A stretch of 64,000 bases of DNA from JBCBSK01 sp965250105 (GTDB lineage Bacteria > Pseudomonadota > Alphaproteobacteria > Rhizobiales > Tepidamorphaceae): NCBI GenBank assembly GCA_965250105.1, contig OZ252290.1:62001-126000 (forward strand). The letters run 5' to 3'. Below are positions 42,792 through 51,479 of the stretch, piece by piece (the stretch's first letter is position 1; every line of letters starts with the position of its first letter). The position numbers and the translations under genes were made by a program. The notes beneath the pieces were generated by a model, which saw only the letters and a list, made by a program, of their open reading frames with translations, ran no database searches and was not told the origin of the DNA.

Positions 42792-44291
42792 ATGGACGAG
42801 ATGACGACCCGACCTGCCTTGCAGGAGGCCGGGAACAAGGCGTTTGCCGCGCCCCGGCCAGACGACAGAAAAGTCACGGCACCCCGCGATGACGTCCTTG
42901 CCGATCACGATGCCTGCGCCCTCGCCGAATTGATCGGCAAAGGCGCTATCTCCGCCCTCGAAGCGACCGAAGCGGCGATCGCCCGCGCCGAGGCCGTCAA
43001 TTGCCGGCTGAACGCGATCGTCACCAAGACCTATGCCTATGCCCGCTCACGTTGCGCGCAAGATCTTTCCGGCGTTTTCGCGGGCGTACCGACGGTCATC
43101 AAGGATTCCGATGCGATCGTTGGCGTGCCCTGCCGCTCGGGCTCGCGGGCCACGAGCGAGAAGCCGGCGGGCCGCGCGTCGGATTTCGTGACCGAATTCG
43201 AGACGACCGGCGTGGTCACGATCGCCACCTCCACCATGCCGGAATTCGGCCATACGGGCACGACCGAGGCCCTGCTCACCGGGCCGACGGCCAATCCCTG
43301 GAATACCGACTATTCGCCCGGCGGGTCATCGGGCGGCGCGACGGCGCTTGTGGCTGCGGGCGTCGTTCCCATAGCCCATGCCAATGACGGCGGCGGCTCC
43401 ATCAGGATCCCCGCCGGCGCCTGCGGGCTGGTCGGTCTCAAGCCGAGCCGCGGCCGCTCGGCCACCGCCAAAACGCCCGGCTTCTTCCCCATCAACATCT
43501 TCCATCAGGGGATCGTCAGCCGAACGGTGCGCGATAGCGCGGCCTATCTCCATGCCATCGATATCGCCCATAGGGCTTCCTCCCGCTCGGACACACCGCT
43601 GCCGCCGCTCGATCGGAATATGAAGCCGACGGACAAGTCCCTGAAGATCGCGCTCTATATCGATGATTTCGAGGACGTCGAATGCGACAGCCAATGCGCG
43701 ACGGCGATCCACGAGGCCGGCAGGCGATGCGAGGATCTCGGCCACGAGGTCGAACTGATCAGCAATCCCTTTTCCAAACAGTTCGACGACGATTTCTGGC
43801 TCGGCTGCTGGGCTTTCATGCAGTTCCTGCTGAAGGTCGGCGGGCGGCAAAAGCTTGGCGACGACTATCACTGGGACCGCATGGAGCCATTCTCCAAGCA
43901 TCTGGCCAAGGTATTCCAGAACCGGTTCTATGATTATCTGTTCGCGCGCGGCCGGCTGCGGCGGTTCCCGGATCTCTACGAAAAGGCGATGGCGGGCTTC
44001 GACGTCTTTCTCTGCCCGACCATGGCGTCGCCAACGCCGAAGCTCGGCTATCTCGGTCCCGAGATTCCAGGCGGCCTGCACCTGACCCGCCTCAAGCGCA
44101 TGTTCCCCTTCACGACCGTGCACAATGTTTCTGGCGCGCCCGCGATCTCGCTCCCCATGGGGATGGACCGGAACGGGCTGCCGATCGGGGCGATGTTCGC
44201 CGCCCGCCTCGGCCAGGATCAGCTCCTGCTCGAACTTGCCTTGCAGTTGGAAGAAGCCGGGACCTTCACGCCGCCGCTCCGGCAGTGGTGA
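42792..44291 (+). CDS. Amidase signature family protein
   Basis: A 499-residue hydrolase with the Ser-cisSer-Lys triad. The lysine is in PTVIKDSD (about residue 102), the cis-serine in SPGGSSGGA and the nucleophile in DGGGSIRIPAG. The family includes 6-aminohexanoate and aryl amidases, GatA and allophanate-type enzymes. Length and the PAG-ACGLVGLKPSRGR context suit a generic amidase rather than GatA, which would have gatB and gatC nearby. The ATG at 42792 follows GAGG. It lies between rsmA and gmk, is likely independent, and its substrate is unknown. Confidence 0.87.
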   Translation: MDEMTTRPALQEAGNKAFAAPRPDDRKVTAPRDDVLADHDACALAELIGKGAISALEATEAAIARAEAVNCRLNAIVTKTYAYARSRCAQDLSGVFAGVPTVIKDSDAIVGVPCRSGSRATSEKPAGRASDFVTEFETTGVVTIATSTMPEFGHTGTTEALLTGPTANPWNTDYSPGGSSGGATALVAAGVVPIAHANDGGGSIRIPAGACGLVGLKPSRGRSATAKTPGFFPINIFHQGIVSRTVRDSAAYLHAIDIAHRASSRSDTPLPPLDRNMKPTDKSLKIALYIDDFEDVECDSQCATAIHEAGRRCEDLGHEVELISNPFSKQFDDDFWLGCWAFMQFLLKVGGRQKLGDDYHWDRMEPFSKHLAKVFQNRFYDYLFARGRLRRFPDLYEKAMAGFDVFLCPTMASPTPKLGYLGPEIPGGLHLTRLKRMFPFTTVHNVSGAPAISLPMGMDRNGLPIGAMFAARLGQDQLLLELALQLEEAGTFTPPLRQW

Positions 44292-44355
44292 CCGGACGCT
44301 CCGCCCAGCCCAGCCGTGGCCAACGTCCTTGAGCGTCCAGGCGGCACGGTTTCGC

Positions 44356-45027
44356 CTAAAGTTCGCCGATCATCCCGTCGAGGAAGGGCTGCAAAGCGAC
44401 GGCGCGGCGCGCGCGACGCCGTTCGGAGCGCAACACGCAGCGCACCTCGCTGAGTGCGGTCTCCACATCGCGGTTGACGATGACATAGTCGTAATCGCCC
44501 CAATGCACCATTTCGGAGCGGGCATTCTTCAGCCGCCGCTCGATGACATCCTCGGGGTCCTCGGCGCGCCGCGTCAGGCGCGCCCTGAGATCCTGCGCCG
44601 AGGGCGGCAGGATGAAGATCGAGGCGACATCGCCCGACGCATTGTCGCGCAACTGGCGCGCACCCTGCCAGTCGATGTCGAAAACGATGTCGCGCCCCGC
44701 GGCCAGCGCCTTCTCCACCGGCGCGCGCGGCGTGCCATAGTAATTGCCGTGTACTTCCGCCCATTCGAGCAGGTCACCGGAATCGCGTCGGCGCTCGAAG
44801 GTCTCTCGGTCGACGAAACTGTAGTCGACATTGTCGACCTCGCTCGGCCGCTTCTGCCGTGTTGTCAACGATACCGACAATTCGAGCCCCGAGGCGCGTT
44901 CGATATCGAGCAGCTTGCGCGCGATCGTCGACTTGCCCGCCCCCGACGGCGACGACAGAACCAGCATGACACCACGACGGCGCTCTTCCGGCCGATCCAT
45001 GGTCACCTCCCCCGACGCCCCGGTCAT
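44356..45027 (-). CDS. gmk: Guanylate kinase
   Basis: A 223-residue kinase that converts GMP to GDP. The P-loop is SSPSGAGKSTIA (about 25-36), followed by SVSLTTRQKRPSEVDNVDYSF, which carries the GMP-binding arginines and tyrosine, and EWAEVHGNYYGTPRAPV and FDIDWQGARQL, all family signatures. The start at 45027 overlaps the yicC stop by ATGA, so the two genes are translationally coupled, as in many proteobacteria. The first 20 residues are a short extension compared with E. coli Gmk. It converges on the amidase with 64 bases between. Confidence 0.96.
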   Translation of the reverse strand: MTGASGEVTMDRPEERRRGVMLVLSSPSGAGKSTIARKLLDIERASGLELSVSLTTRQKRPSEVDNVDYSFVDRETFERRRDSGDLLEWAEVHGNYYGTPRAPVEKALAAGRDIVFDIDWQGARQLRDNASGDVASIFILPPSAQDLRARLTRRAEDPEDVIERRLKNARSEMVHWGDYDYVIVNRDVETALSEVRCVLRSERRRARRAVALQPFLDGMIGEL

Positions 45028-45959
45028 TCGATGTTCTGAACCTGCTCGCGGACCTGATCGATCACGGCCTTGAGGTCAAGCCCGATGCGCGTCTGCTCCA
45101 GGCTGTTCGATTTGGAACAGATGGTGTTGGCCTCGCGGTTGAGTTCCTGCGTCAGGAAGTCGAGGCGCCGTCCGATCGTCCTGCCTTCGGCGAGAAGATC
45201 GCGCCCGCTCGACACATGGGCGCGCAGCCGGTCGATCTCCTCGCGCACATCCTGCTTCTGAGCGATCAGAAGCGCTTCCTGGGCCAACCGGTCGGCATCG
45301 AGCTCGGACGCGGTCGCGACGAGATCGCGGACCGAGGCGGCGATCCTGTCGGCGATGGCCTGTGGCGCGCGTTCGGGCAGGCCGTCGAGATCGTTGGCGA
45401 GCCCGGCAATGCGATCGAGCTGATCGGCTATGGCGGCGGCGAGATGGCCGCCTTCCCGAAGCCGCATCTCCTGAAGGGCGGCGAGCGCGTCATCGAGCGA
45501 GACGAGCAGCGCGTCATGCAGTCGTTCCGTCGCCGCGTCGTCGGCGGGCACCGGATCATCCGCCCGCAACATGCCGCGTAACTGCAGCAAGCCATCGGTC
45601 GAGGGCCGCGCCACGCCATGTTGATCGGCGAGCGCGCAGAGCCGCCGCGCCGCGTCTGCAAAGGCAGCGTCATCGATGCTCAAGCCGGCGGCGGCCTGCG
45701 GGCGCTCCATCTGCAGCGTCACCGAGACCGAGCCGCGCGTGAGCGCGGTGGAGACCCGCTTGCGGATCTCGGGCTCCAGCATATCGAGGCCCGCCGGGCA
45801 GCGCATGCGCACATCCAGGCCACGGCCATTGACGCTCTTGATATCCCAGCGCCAGCGGTCGCCGGCGGTGTCCCCGCCATCGGTCCCATCCGGGCCGGCG
45901 CCGGATGCGGCGAACGCCCCCGACACGGTGGCGAAACCGGTCATGCTGGCAACGGTCAT
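45024..45959 (-). CDS. yicC: YicC family endoribonuclease-like protein
   Basis: A 311-residue member of the YicC/YloC family. It opens TVASMTGFA, has DIKSVNGRGLDVRMRCP (about 40-56), and ends in the DUF1732 domain with DFLTQELNREANTICSKSN, the family hallmark. Bacterial homologues have been described as RNases or as affecting small-RNA stability. The insertion around residues 15-32 (Gly/Asp-rich) is unusual for YicC. ATG 45959 matches the family; a TTG at 45974 is the only longer start. mltG is 133 bases upstream on the same strand. Confidence 0.92.
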   Translation of the reverse strand: MTVASMTGFATVSGAFAASGAGPDGTDGGDTAGDRWRWDIKSVNGRGLDVRMRCPAGLDMLEPEIRKRVSTALTRGSVSVTLQMERPQAAAGLSIDDAAFADAARRLCALADQHGVARPSTDGLLQLRGMLRADDPVPADDAATERLHDALLVSLDDALAALQEMRLREGGHLAAAIADQLDRIAGLANDLDGLPERAPQAIADRIAASVRDLVATASELDADRLAQEALLIAQKQDVREEIDRLRAHVSSGRDLLAEGRTIGRRLDFLTQELNREANTICSKSNSLEQTRIGLDLKAVIDQVREQVQNIE

Positions 45960-46092
45960 GTGGTCTCTCGTCAAGGTTCTTTATGGATCGCCGCTCGCCA
46001 AGAGCGATCAAGGCAGGATAACGCTCCCGGCGGCGTCCGGTCGAGGCGGGGTGATGACCACCCGGGAAAAATGTCCGGTCGGTTCACCCCGA

Positions 46093-47346
46093 TCAATTCA
46101 CCGACGTATCGAGCCCGCGCAGCACATTGGCCGGATCGTTCTCGTCGGCCTCGCCGGTGCCCTCGGCCGGTGCTTCCTCGACGGCCTCGGCCGCCGCTTC
46201 GGCGGCTGCTTCCGCCTCGCGCCGTTCACGCTCGATCTGGCGCCAGCGCGCCACGTTGCGGTTGTGCTCCTCGAGCGTTTCGGCGAAGGCGTGACCGCCG
46301 GTGCCATCGGCGACGAAGAACAGATCATCGGTTCTGGAGGGATTGGCGACCGCTTCAAGGGCCGCGCGGCCGACATTGGCGATCGGCCCCGGCGGCAGGC
46401 CGTCGATCTGATAGGTGTTGTAGGCGTTGTTCGGTGCGTTCAGTTCCGACCGGTAGATGGTGCGGAACTCGTCCCAGGCATCGCCGCCATAGAGCCCGTA
46501 GAGAATGGTCGGGTCGGACTGCAGCCGCATGCCGCGATTGAGCCGGTTGATGAAGACGCCGGCGACCCGCGCGCGCTCGTCGGCGCGTCCGGTTTCCTTT
46601 TCGACGATCGAGGCCAGCGTCAGCATTTCTTCCGGGCTCTCGATCGGCAGGCCGTCGACCCGACGCGACCAGGCCTCGGCCAGCGTCCGCTCATGCTCGC
46701 GGCGCATCAGGTCGACGAGATCCTGACGCGTCGTGCCGCGCGGCACGCTGTAGGTCTCCGGCATCAGCTTGCCTTCGGCCGGAACCTCGGTCACCGGATC
46801 GCCGATCAGCACCGGATCGGCATTGACGATCTCGATCATGCGCTCGCTGGTCAGGCCTTCGGGGAAGGTCATCCGATGCAGGATGGCGCGGCCCTCGACC
46901 AGGATATCCATGATGTCGCGCATGCTGGCGGAGGCGGGGATGAGGTATTCGCCGGCCTTGAGATTGGGCGTCTGCTTATGGGCGGCGATACCGGCGAGAA
47001 ACAGCCAGTTGCGCTCGATCAGCCCCTCGCGTTCGAGAAGGTCGGCAATGGCGCGCACGCCCTGCCCGCTCGGCACGACGACGGTGCGGTCGGCGGCGAC
47101 GGGCCCCGGCGCCTCGAACATGGTCTTGCCGACATAGAGAACGGCCCCCAAGGCGATGACGCCGAGGACGAGAAAGGTCATCACACCCGACAGAAAGACG
47201 ACCACGGGGTGATTGCGCCGTCGCTTGGCGCCGGGCGGCGGGGGCGCCTTGCCGGGATGGATGGCGTCGCGCGCGCCTTTCGGACGACGCAGCGGCCGGT
47301 CCGCCCCGCTCTCCCTGTCCTCTGACGCCACGTCTCGATCTCCCAT
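46093..47346 (-). CDS. mltG: Endolytic murein transglycosylase MltG
   Basis: A 417-residue inner-membrane enzyme that cuts nascent glycan strands and may set their length. A basic cytoplasmic start (about 1-46) precedes one transmembrane segment (about 48-72). LysM-like and YceG domains follow, with the catalytic glutamate in SIVEKETGRADE and the signature FINRLNRGMRLQSDPTILYG. An Ala/Glu-rich tail of about 70 residues follows the fold. It usually follows fabF in proteobacteria, as here, and complements the PBP1A and AmiC genes at 2-6 kb in murein turnover. Confidence 0.95.
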   Translation of the reverse strand: MGDRDVASEDRESGADRPLRRPKGARDAIHPGKAPPPPGAKRRRNHPVVVFLSGVMTFLVLGVIALGAVLYVGKTMFEAPGPVAADRTVVVPSGQGVRAIADLLEREGLIERNWLFLAGIAAHKQTPNLKAGEYLIPASASMRDIMDILVEGRAILHRMTFPEGLTSERMIEIVNADPVLIGDPVTEVPAEGKLMPETYSVPRGTTRQDLVDLMRREHERTLAEAWSRRVDGLPIESPEEMLTLASIVEKETGRADERARVAGVFINRLNRGMRLQSDPTILYGLYGGDAWDEFRTIYRSELNAPNNAYNTYQIDGLPPGPIANVGRAALEAVANPSRTDDLFFVADGTGGHAFAETLEEHNRNVARWRQIERERREAEAAAEAAAEAVEEAPAEGTGEADENDPANVLRGLDTSVN

Positions 47347-47398
47347 GCTGCGCCGGCCGACCTTAAGCCGGTCTATGTGGCGAAACGGTGTTGTCGAC

Positions 47399-47440
47399 TA
47401 GAGCGACCGGCGCTCGTAGCGGCGCGGAGAAGTCGCTCTA
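47399..47440. repeat. Inverted repeat between fabF and mltG, first hairpin
   Basis: TAGAGCGAC (47399-47407) and GTCGCTCTA (47432-47440) form a perfect 9-bp stem enclosing 24 bases that can fold further (CGGCGC with GCGCGG). It lies within the 154-base fabF-mltG gap. Its neighbour at 47462-47496 gives two hairpins in tandem; see that entry. Confidence 0.4.
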
Positions 47441-47461
47441 TTCTTTTGAAATCGATCACCT

Positions 47462-47496
47462 TTCCGCATGTCGATCGATGTAGTCGACATGCGGAA
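47462..47496 (-). terminator. Long hairpin directly after the fabF stop
   Basis: A perfect 13-bp stem (TTCCGCATGTCGA paired with TCGACATGCGGAA) with a nine-base loop begins 4 bases after the fabF stop. On the minus strand it is followed by AAGGTGATCG, with no U-run, so it is a poor intrinsic terminator. It may slow 3' exonucleases or be part of a dispersed repeat with the hairpin at 47399-47440. Confidence 0.45.
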
Positions 47497-47500
47497 GGAT

Positions 47501-48766
47501 CTAACCGTCGAAACGGCGCAGGACAAGCGACGCGTTCGTGCCCCCGAAGCCGAAGGAGTTGGTCAGCACGACATCGATTTCGCGCTTGCGCGCGGTGTGC
47601 GCGACGAGATCGATGGGCGTTTCGACCGACGGGTTGTCGAGATTGAGCGTCGGCGGCGCGATCTGGTCACGGATGGCGAGAGCCGAGAAAATCGTCTCGA
47701 CGGCGCCCGCCGCGCCCAGCAGATGGCCGATCGACGACTTGGTCGACGACATCGACAACCGCCCTGCCGCATTGCCCACCAGCCGGGTCACGGCGTTGAG
47801 CTCGATCTCGTCGCCGAGCGGCGTCGAGGTGCCGTGCGCATTGATGTAGTCGATATCGCTGACCTCGATGCCGGCGCGCTTGATGGCGGCCTGCATGCAG
47901 CGGAAGGCGCCATTGCCGTCTTCCGGCGGCGCCGTGATGTGATGGGCGTCGCCGGACAGCCCGTAGCCGATCACCTCGGCATAGATCGTCGCGCCGCGCG
48001 CCTTGGCGTGGTCGAGTTCTTCCAGGACGACGACGCCGGCCCCCTCGCTGAGAACGAAGCCGTCGCGATCGCGGTCATAGGGCCGCGAGGCCTTTTCCGG
48101 CGTGTCGTTGAAATGGGTGGTCAGCGCGCGGCAGGCGGCGAAGCCAGCGACGGCAAGCCGCGACACCGCCGATTCCGTGCCGCCGGCCACCATGACATCG
48201 GCATCGTCGAGCGCGATCATGCGCGCGGCATCGCCGATGGCATGGGCGCCGGTCGAACAGGCCGTCACCACGGCGTGGTTCGGGCCCTTCAATCCGTTGC
48301 GGATCGAGACATGACCCGATGCCAGATTGATCAGCCGGCCGGGGATGAAATAGGGGCTGACGCGGCGTGGCCCCTTGTCTCTCAGGTGATAGGCGCCATG
48401 GGCGATGCCTTCGAGGCCGCCGATGCCGGACCCGATCAGGACACCGGTGCGGCAGCGGTCTTCCTCGTCGGTCGGATGCCAGTCGGCGTCGTCCAGCGCC
48501 TGGGCGGCGGCGGCCACCGCATAGACGATGAACTCGTCGACATGGCGCTGTTCCTTCGGCTCCATCCAGTCGTCCGGATTGTAGGTGCCGTCCGACCCGT
48601 CGCCGCGCGGCACCTGGCCGGCGACACGGCTCGGCAGATCCGATGTCTCGAACGTCTCGATGGCGCGCACGCCGCTGTTGCCGGCGATCAGCCGCCGCCA
48701 CGTATCCTCGACACCGGAGGCCAGGGGCGTAAGCATCCCAAGCCCGGTTACAACCACGCGCCGCAT
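47501..48766 (-). CDS. fabF: Beta-ketoacyl-ACP synthase II
   Basis: A 421-residue condensing enzyme that extends acyl-ACP with malonyl-ACP in fatty-acid elongation. The opening RRVVVTGLGMLTPLA, the nucleophile motif VTACSTGAHA, NAHGTSTPLGD (His) and KSSIGHLLGAAG (Lys/His) give the Cys-His-His triad with the supporting lysine. FGFGGTNASLV near the end completes the thiolase fold. Its substrate carrier AcpP is encoded 39 bases upstream, and mltG follows. The long hairpin after the stop is listed separately. Confidence 0.97.
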   Translation of the reverse strand: MRRVVVTGLGMLTPLASGVEDTWRRLIAGNSGVRAIETFETSDLPSRVAGQVPRGDGSDGTYNPDDWMEPKEQRHVDEFIVYAVAAAAQALDDADWHPTDEEDRCRTGVLIGSGIGGLEGIAHGAYHLRDKGPRRVSPYFIPGRLINLASGHVSIRNGLKGPNHAVVTACSTGAHAIGDAARMIALDDADVMVAGGTESAVSRLAVAGFAACRALTTHFNDTPEKASRPYDRDRDGFVLSEGAGVVVLEELDHAKARGATIYAEVIGYGLSGDAHHITAPPEDGNGAFRCMQAAIKRAGIEVSDIDYINAHGTSTPLGDEIELNAVTRLVGNAAGRLSMSSTKSSIGHLLGAAGAVETIFSALAIRDQIAPPTLNLDNPSVETPIDLVAHTARKREIDVVLTNSFGFGGTNASLVLRRFDG

Positions 48767-48805
48767 TCTGGATGACTTCCGATTAACGCCCTGGGCGGGA
48801 GCCGG

Positions 48806-49042
48806 TCAGCTCGAGCTCTGTTCGAGGAACTTGATGGCGTCGCCGACCGTCAGAATGGTCTCGGCGGCATCGTCGGGGATTTCGCAATCGAACTCCTCCT
48901 CGAACGCCATGACGAGTTCGACCGTATCAAGGCTGTCGGCGCCGAGATCGTCGATGAAATGCGCTTCGGGCGTGACCTTGTCGCCTTCGACACCGAGATG
49001 CTCGACAACGATCTTCTTAACACGTTCTGCGATATCACTCAT
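48806..49042 (-). CDS. acpP: Acyl carrier protein
   Basis: A 78-residue acidic four-helix protein that carries growing acyl chains on a phosphopantetheine arm. The attachment serine is Ser37 in GADSLDTVELVMAFEEEF, the classical DSL motif. The start MSDIAERVKKIVVEHL matches the family. It lies between fabG and fabF, with 231 bases to fabG, a spacer long enough to hold its own promoter; acpP is often much more strongly expressed than its neighbours. Confidence 0.98.
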   Translation of the reverse strand: MSDIAERVKKIVVEHLGVEGDKVTPEAHFIDDLGADSLDTVELVMAFEEEFDCEIPDDAAETILTVGDAIKFLEQSSS

Positions 49043-49244
49043 GCTTCTGACCCCGAATGCTGGCCTGACAGATTTTTCAGTTGTGCGCCGAGAAAAGGCA
49101 TATGGCTGGTTCGGCGCCGAGGCCGTCCATGCCGTCGAAATTCGAAATGACGACCGCCATGACAGCCGAGTCGGGCGCTCCTAGCATATCGCCCTCGCCT
49201 TGGCTATCGCGCTGTTGGCGACGACCTCCCCGACCCACGCGAGA

Positions 49245-49261
49245 GGCGCTTGTATAGCGCC
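49245..49261 (-). terminator. Small hairpin after fabG
   Basis: GGCGCT and AGCGCC form a 6-bp stem with a five-base loop, 13 bases after the fabG stop. The following minus-strand sequence, TCTCGCG, has no U-run, so termination would be partial at best. It could separate fabG expression from that of acpP. Confidence 0.3.
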
Positions 49262-49273
49262 ATGACGGGTGCG

Positions 49274-50011
49274 TCAAACCATGACCATGCCGCCATTCAC
49301 ATGCAATGTCTGGCCGGTCATGTAACCGGCCTCGTCGCTGGCGAGATAAAGCGCTGCACCGGCGATGTCGGCCGGCAGGCCGAGCTTGCCGGCGGGCACG
49401 CGCTCGAGAATCATGCCCTTCTGCTTGTCGGTCAATTTGTCGGTCATCGCGGTCGCGATGAAGCCGGGCGCGATGCAGTTGACCGTGATGCCGCGGCTCG
49501 CGGTTTCGAGCGCCAGCGATTTCGACATGCCGATCATGCCCGCCTTGGCGGCGCAGTAATTGGCCTGCCCCGGATTGCCGCTGACGGCGACGACCGAGGT
49601 AATGTTGATGATGCGGCCCGAGCGGCGGCGCATCATGGTCTTGGCGAGCGATCGCGTCAGCCGGAAGACCGAGCCGAGATTGATGGCGATCACCTGGTCC
49701 CATTCCTCGTCCTTCATGCGGATGAAGATGTTGTCGCGGGTGACGCCGGCATTGTTGACCAGGATGTCGACCTGGCCGAGCGCTTCCTCGACCGTCTCGC
49801 CGAGCGCGTCGACGGCCGCGAAATCGGACAGGTCGCACGGATGGACATGGGCGCGCTCGCCGAGATCGGCGGCCAGTTCGGCCAGGACGGCTTCGCGCGT
49901 GCCACTCAGGGCAACCGTCGCGCCGGCGCCGTGCAGCGCGCGGGCGATCGCTTCGCCGATCCCGCCGGTCGCGCCGGTCACAAGGGCTGTCTTGCCGGTC
50001 AAATCAAACAT
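49274..50011 (-). CDS. fabG: 3-oxoacyl-ACP reductase
   Basis: A 245-residue short-chain dehydrogenase that reduces 3-ketoacyl-ACP with NADPH. The cofactor motif is TGATGGIGEAIA, followed by NNAG, and the catalytic Ser-Tyr-Lys includes YCAAK (Tyr near 150) with ITSVVAVSGNPGQ before it and a C-terminal HVNGGMVMV strand typical of FabG. The ATG at 50011 has GGAG upstream. Context between fabD and acpP settles the assignment among SDR enzymes. Confidence 0.96.
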   Translation of the reverse strand: MFDLTGKTALVTGATGGIGEAIARALHGAGATVALSGTREAVLAELAADLGERAHVHPCDLSDFAAVDALGETVEEALGQVDILVNNAGVTRDNIFIRMKDEEWDQVIAINLGSVFRLTRSLAKTMMRRRSGRIINITSVVAVSGNPGQANYCAAKAGMIGMSKSLALETASRGITVNCIAPGFIATAMTDKLTDKQKGMILERVPAGKLGLPADIAGAALYLASDEAGYMTGQTLHVNGGMVMV

Positions 50012-50089
50012 CGGAACTCCATCGGCGGTTGTTCGGGAAACGCCGCAAGCGGCAACACTATGCCGGCTGCGCGCGCGGCCTTGCGGGGA

Positions 50090-51034
50090 TCACGCGCCCC
50101 GCGCGGCCAGAAAGGCATCTATATCGCCCGGCGCACCGAGCGGTGACATCGTAACGGCCCTGTCGATCCGGCGCATCAGCCCGGTCAGCACCTTGCCATT
50201 GCCGACCTCGAAGGCCGTGTCAACGCCGTTGCGGGCGAGCCACTGGCCCGTTTCGCGCCAGCGCACGGTGCCGGTGACCTGGTCGACGAGTGACGCACGG
50301 ATCTCATCGGGCGACGACACCGGGGCGACCGACACATTGGCGATGACCGGCACTTGCGGGGCGGTGATCTCGGTTTCGGCCAGTGCCTCGGCCATGCGTT
50401 CGGCGGCCGGCCGCATCAACGCGCAATGGAACGGCGCCGATACCGGCAGCAAGACCGCCTTGCGGGCGCCCTTCTCCTGGGCCAGCGCGACGGCGCGCTC
50501 GATGGCGGTCTTGCTGCCCGACAGGACGACCTGGCCATCGGCATTGTCATTGGCCGCCGCACAGACATCACCCTGGGCGGCCGCTTCGGCGATCTCGCGA
50601 GCGGCATCCATATCGAGGCCGAGCAGGGCCGCCATGGCGCCCTCGCCGACCGGCACGGCCTGCTGCATCGCCTGGCCGCGCAGCCGCAACAGCCGCGCGG
50701 TATCGGCGATGCTGAACGCGCCGGCCGCGCACAGCGCCGAATATTCGCCGAGCGAATGGCCCGCCATGAAAGCGACATCGCGCGCGAGATCGACGCCGCG
50801 TGCCTGCACCACCCGCACCACGGCCATGCTGACGGCCATCAGAGCCGGCTGCGCATTCTCCGTCAGGGTCAGCGTCTCTTCCGGGCCATCGAACATCAGG
50901 GCCGACAGGGACGTATCGAGCGCCGCGTCGATTTCGTCGAAAACCGCGCGCGCCTCCGGATAGGCGTCGGCCAGATCGCGGCCCATGCCCACCGATTGGC
51001 TGCCCTGGCCGGGAAAGAGAAAAGCTGTCGTCAT
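50090..51034 (-). CDS. fabD: Malonyl-CoA:ACP transacylase
   Basis: A 314-residue enzyme that loads malonyl groups on AcpP, starting the elongation cycle. It opens with FLFPGQGSQSVGMG and has the nucleophile elbow GHSLGEYSA (Ser near residue 92), with the conserved histidine and arginine in SAPFHCALM. ATG 51034 fits; the frame remains open upstream for another 149 codons of low-quality sequence, which I exclude. It heads the minus-strand fabD-fabG-acpP-fabF run and is divergent from rpsF. Confidence 0.96.
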   Translation of the reverse strand: MTTAFLFPGQGSQSVGMGRDLADAYPEARAVFDEIDAALDTSLSALMFDGPEETLTLTENAQPALMAVSMAVVRVVQARGVDLARDVAFMAGHSLGEYSALCAAGAFSIADTARLLRLRGQAMQQAVPVGEGAMAALLGLDMDAAREIAEAAAQGDVCAAANDNADGQVVLSGSKTAIERAVALAQEKGARKAVLLPVSAPFHCALMRPAAERMAEALAETEITAPQVPVIANVSVAPVSSPDEIRASLVDQVTGTVRWRETGQWLARNGVDTAFEVGNGKVLTGLMRRIDRAVTMSPLGAPGDIDAFLAARGA

Positions 51035-51479
51035 GGCATATATGGCCGTGTTCGGTCGTGAAGTGACGCGCGACAAGCCCGCTCCCGCCCCGATTGTCAA
51101 GGCCCGCCGCTTACGATCCGGCGTGCCGCGACCAGCCATGGCGGGTGACGGCATCCCGCGAAGGCGGGTTGCAATTCGCCACGAGCTGTGGCTTATCACG
51201 CGCTTCGCGTCCGGCTCGGCCGGGGGCTGAACGGAAGACCATGCGATAACGTGCTTCGGAAGGACGTGCCAGCATGGCAGGGCTCGGTATACAGATGTCC
51301 GGCTTCCCGTGTCCCCGCTCTCGATGACCCGCAACGATGCCTTTCCCGAGGCATCAGGAGGCTTCGCGCCGGCGGAACGCGATTTGTTGGCGGGTTCAGG
51401 CGTTTCGCCGCGACCACGAGCTTCGATGATCACGGGCCAGCCCGGCCCCGCCGCCCTATTGGAGCAGGAAAGGCAAGTC
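51035..51479. other. 445-base divergent spacer between fabD and rpsF
   Basis: Should contain the fabD promoter and the rpsF operon promoter with its leader. TTGCAA (51169-51174) and CTTATC 17 bases later are the only pair with a usual spacing, and both match poorly. The hairpin at 51336-51355 is listed separately. No credible protein is encoded. Confidence 0.45.
51336..51355 (+). promoter_or_regulatory. Hairpin resembling the S6:S18 leader motif
   Basis: GATGCCT (51336-51342) pairs perfectly with AGGCATC (51349-51355) around the six-base loop TTCCCG. Many bacteria have a leader hairpin with a conserved CCG ahead of rpsF, bound by the S6:S18 complex to repress the operon. The CCG in this loop and the position 125 bases before rpsF fit that pattern. 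The assignment rests on recalled features, not on a covariance search. Confidence 0.5.
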
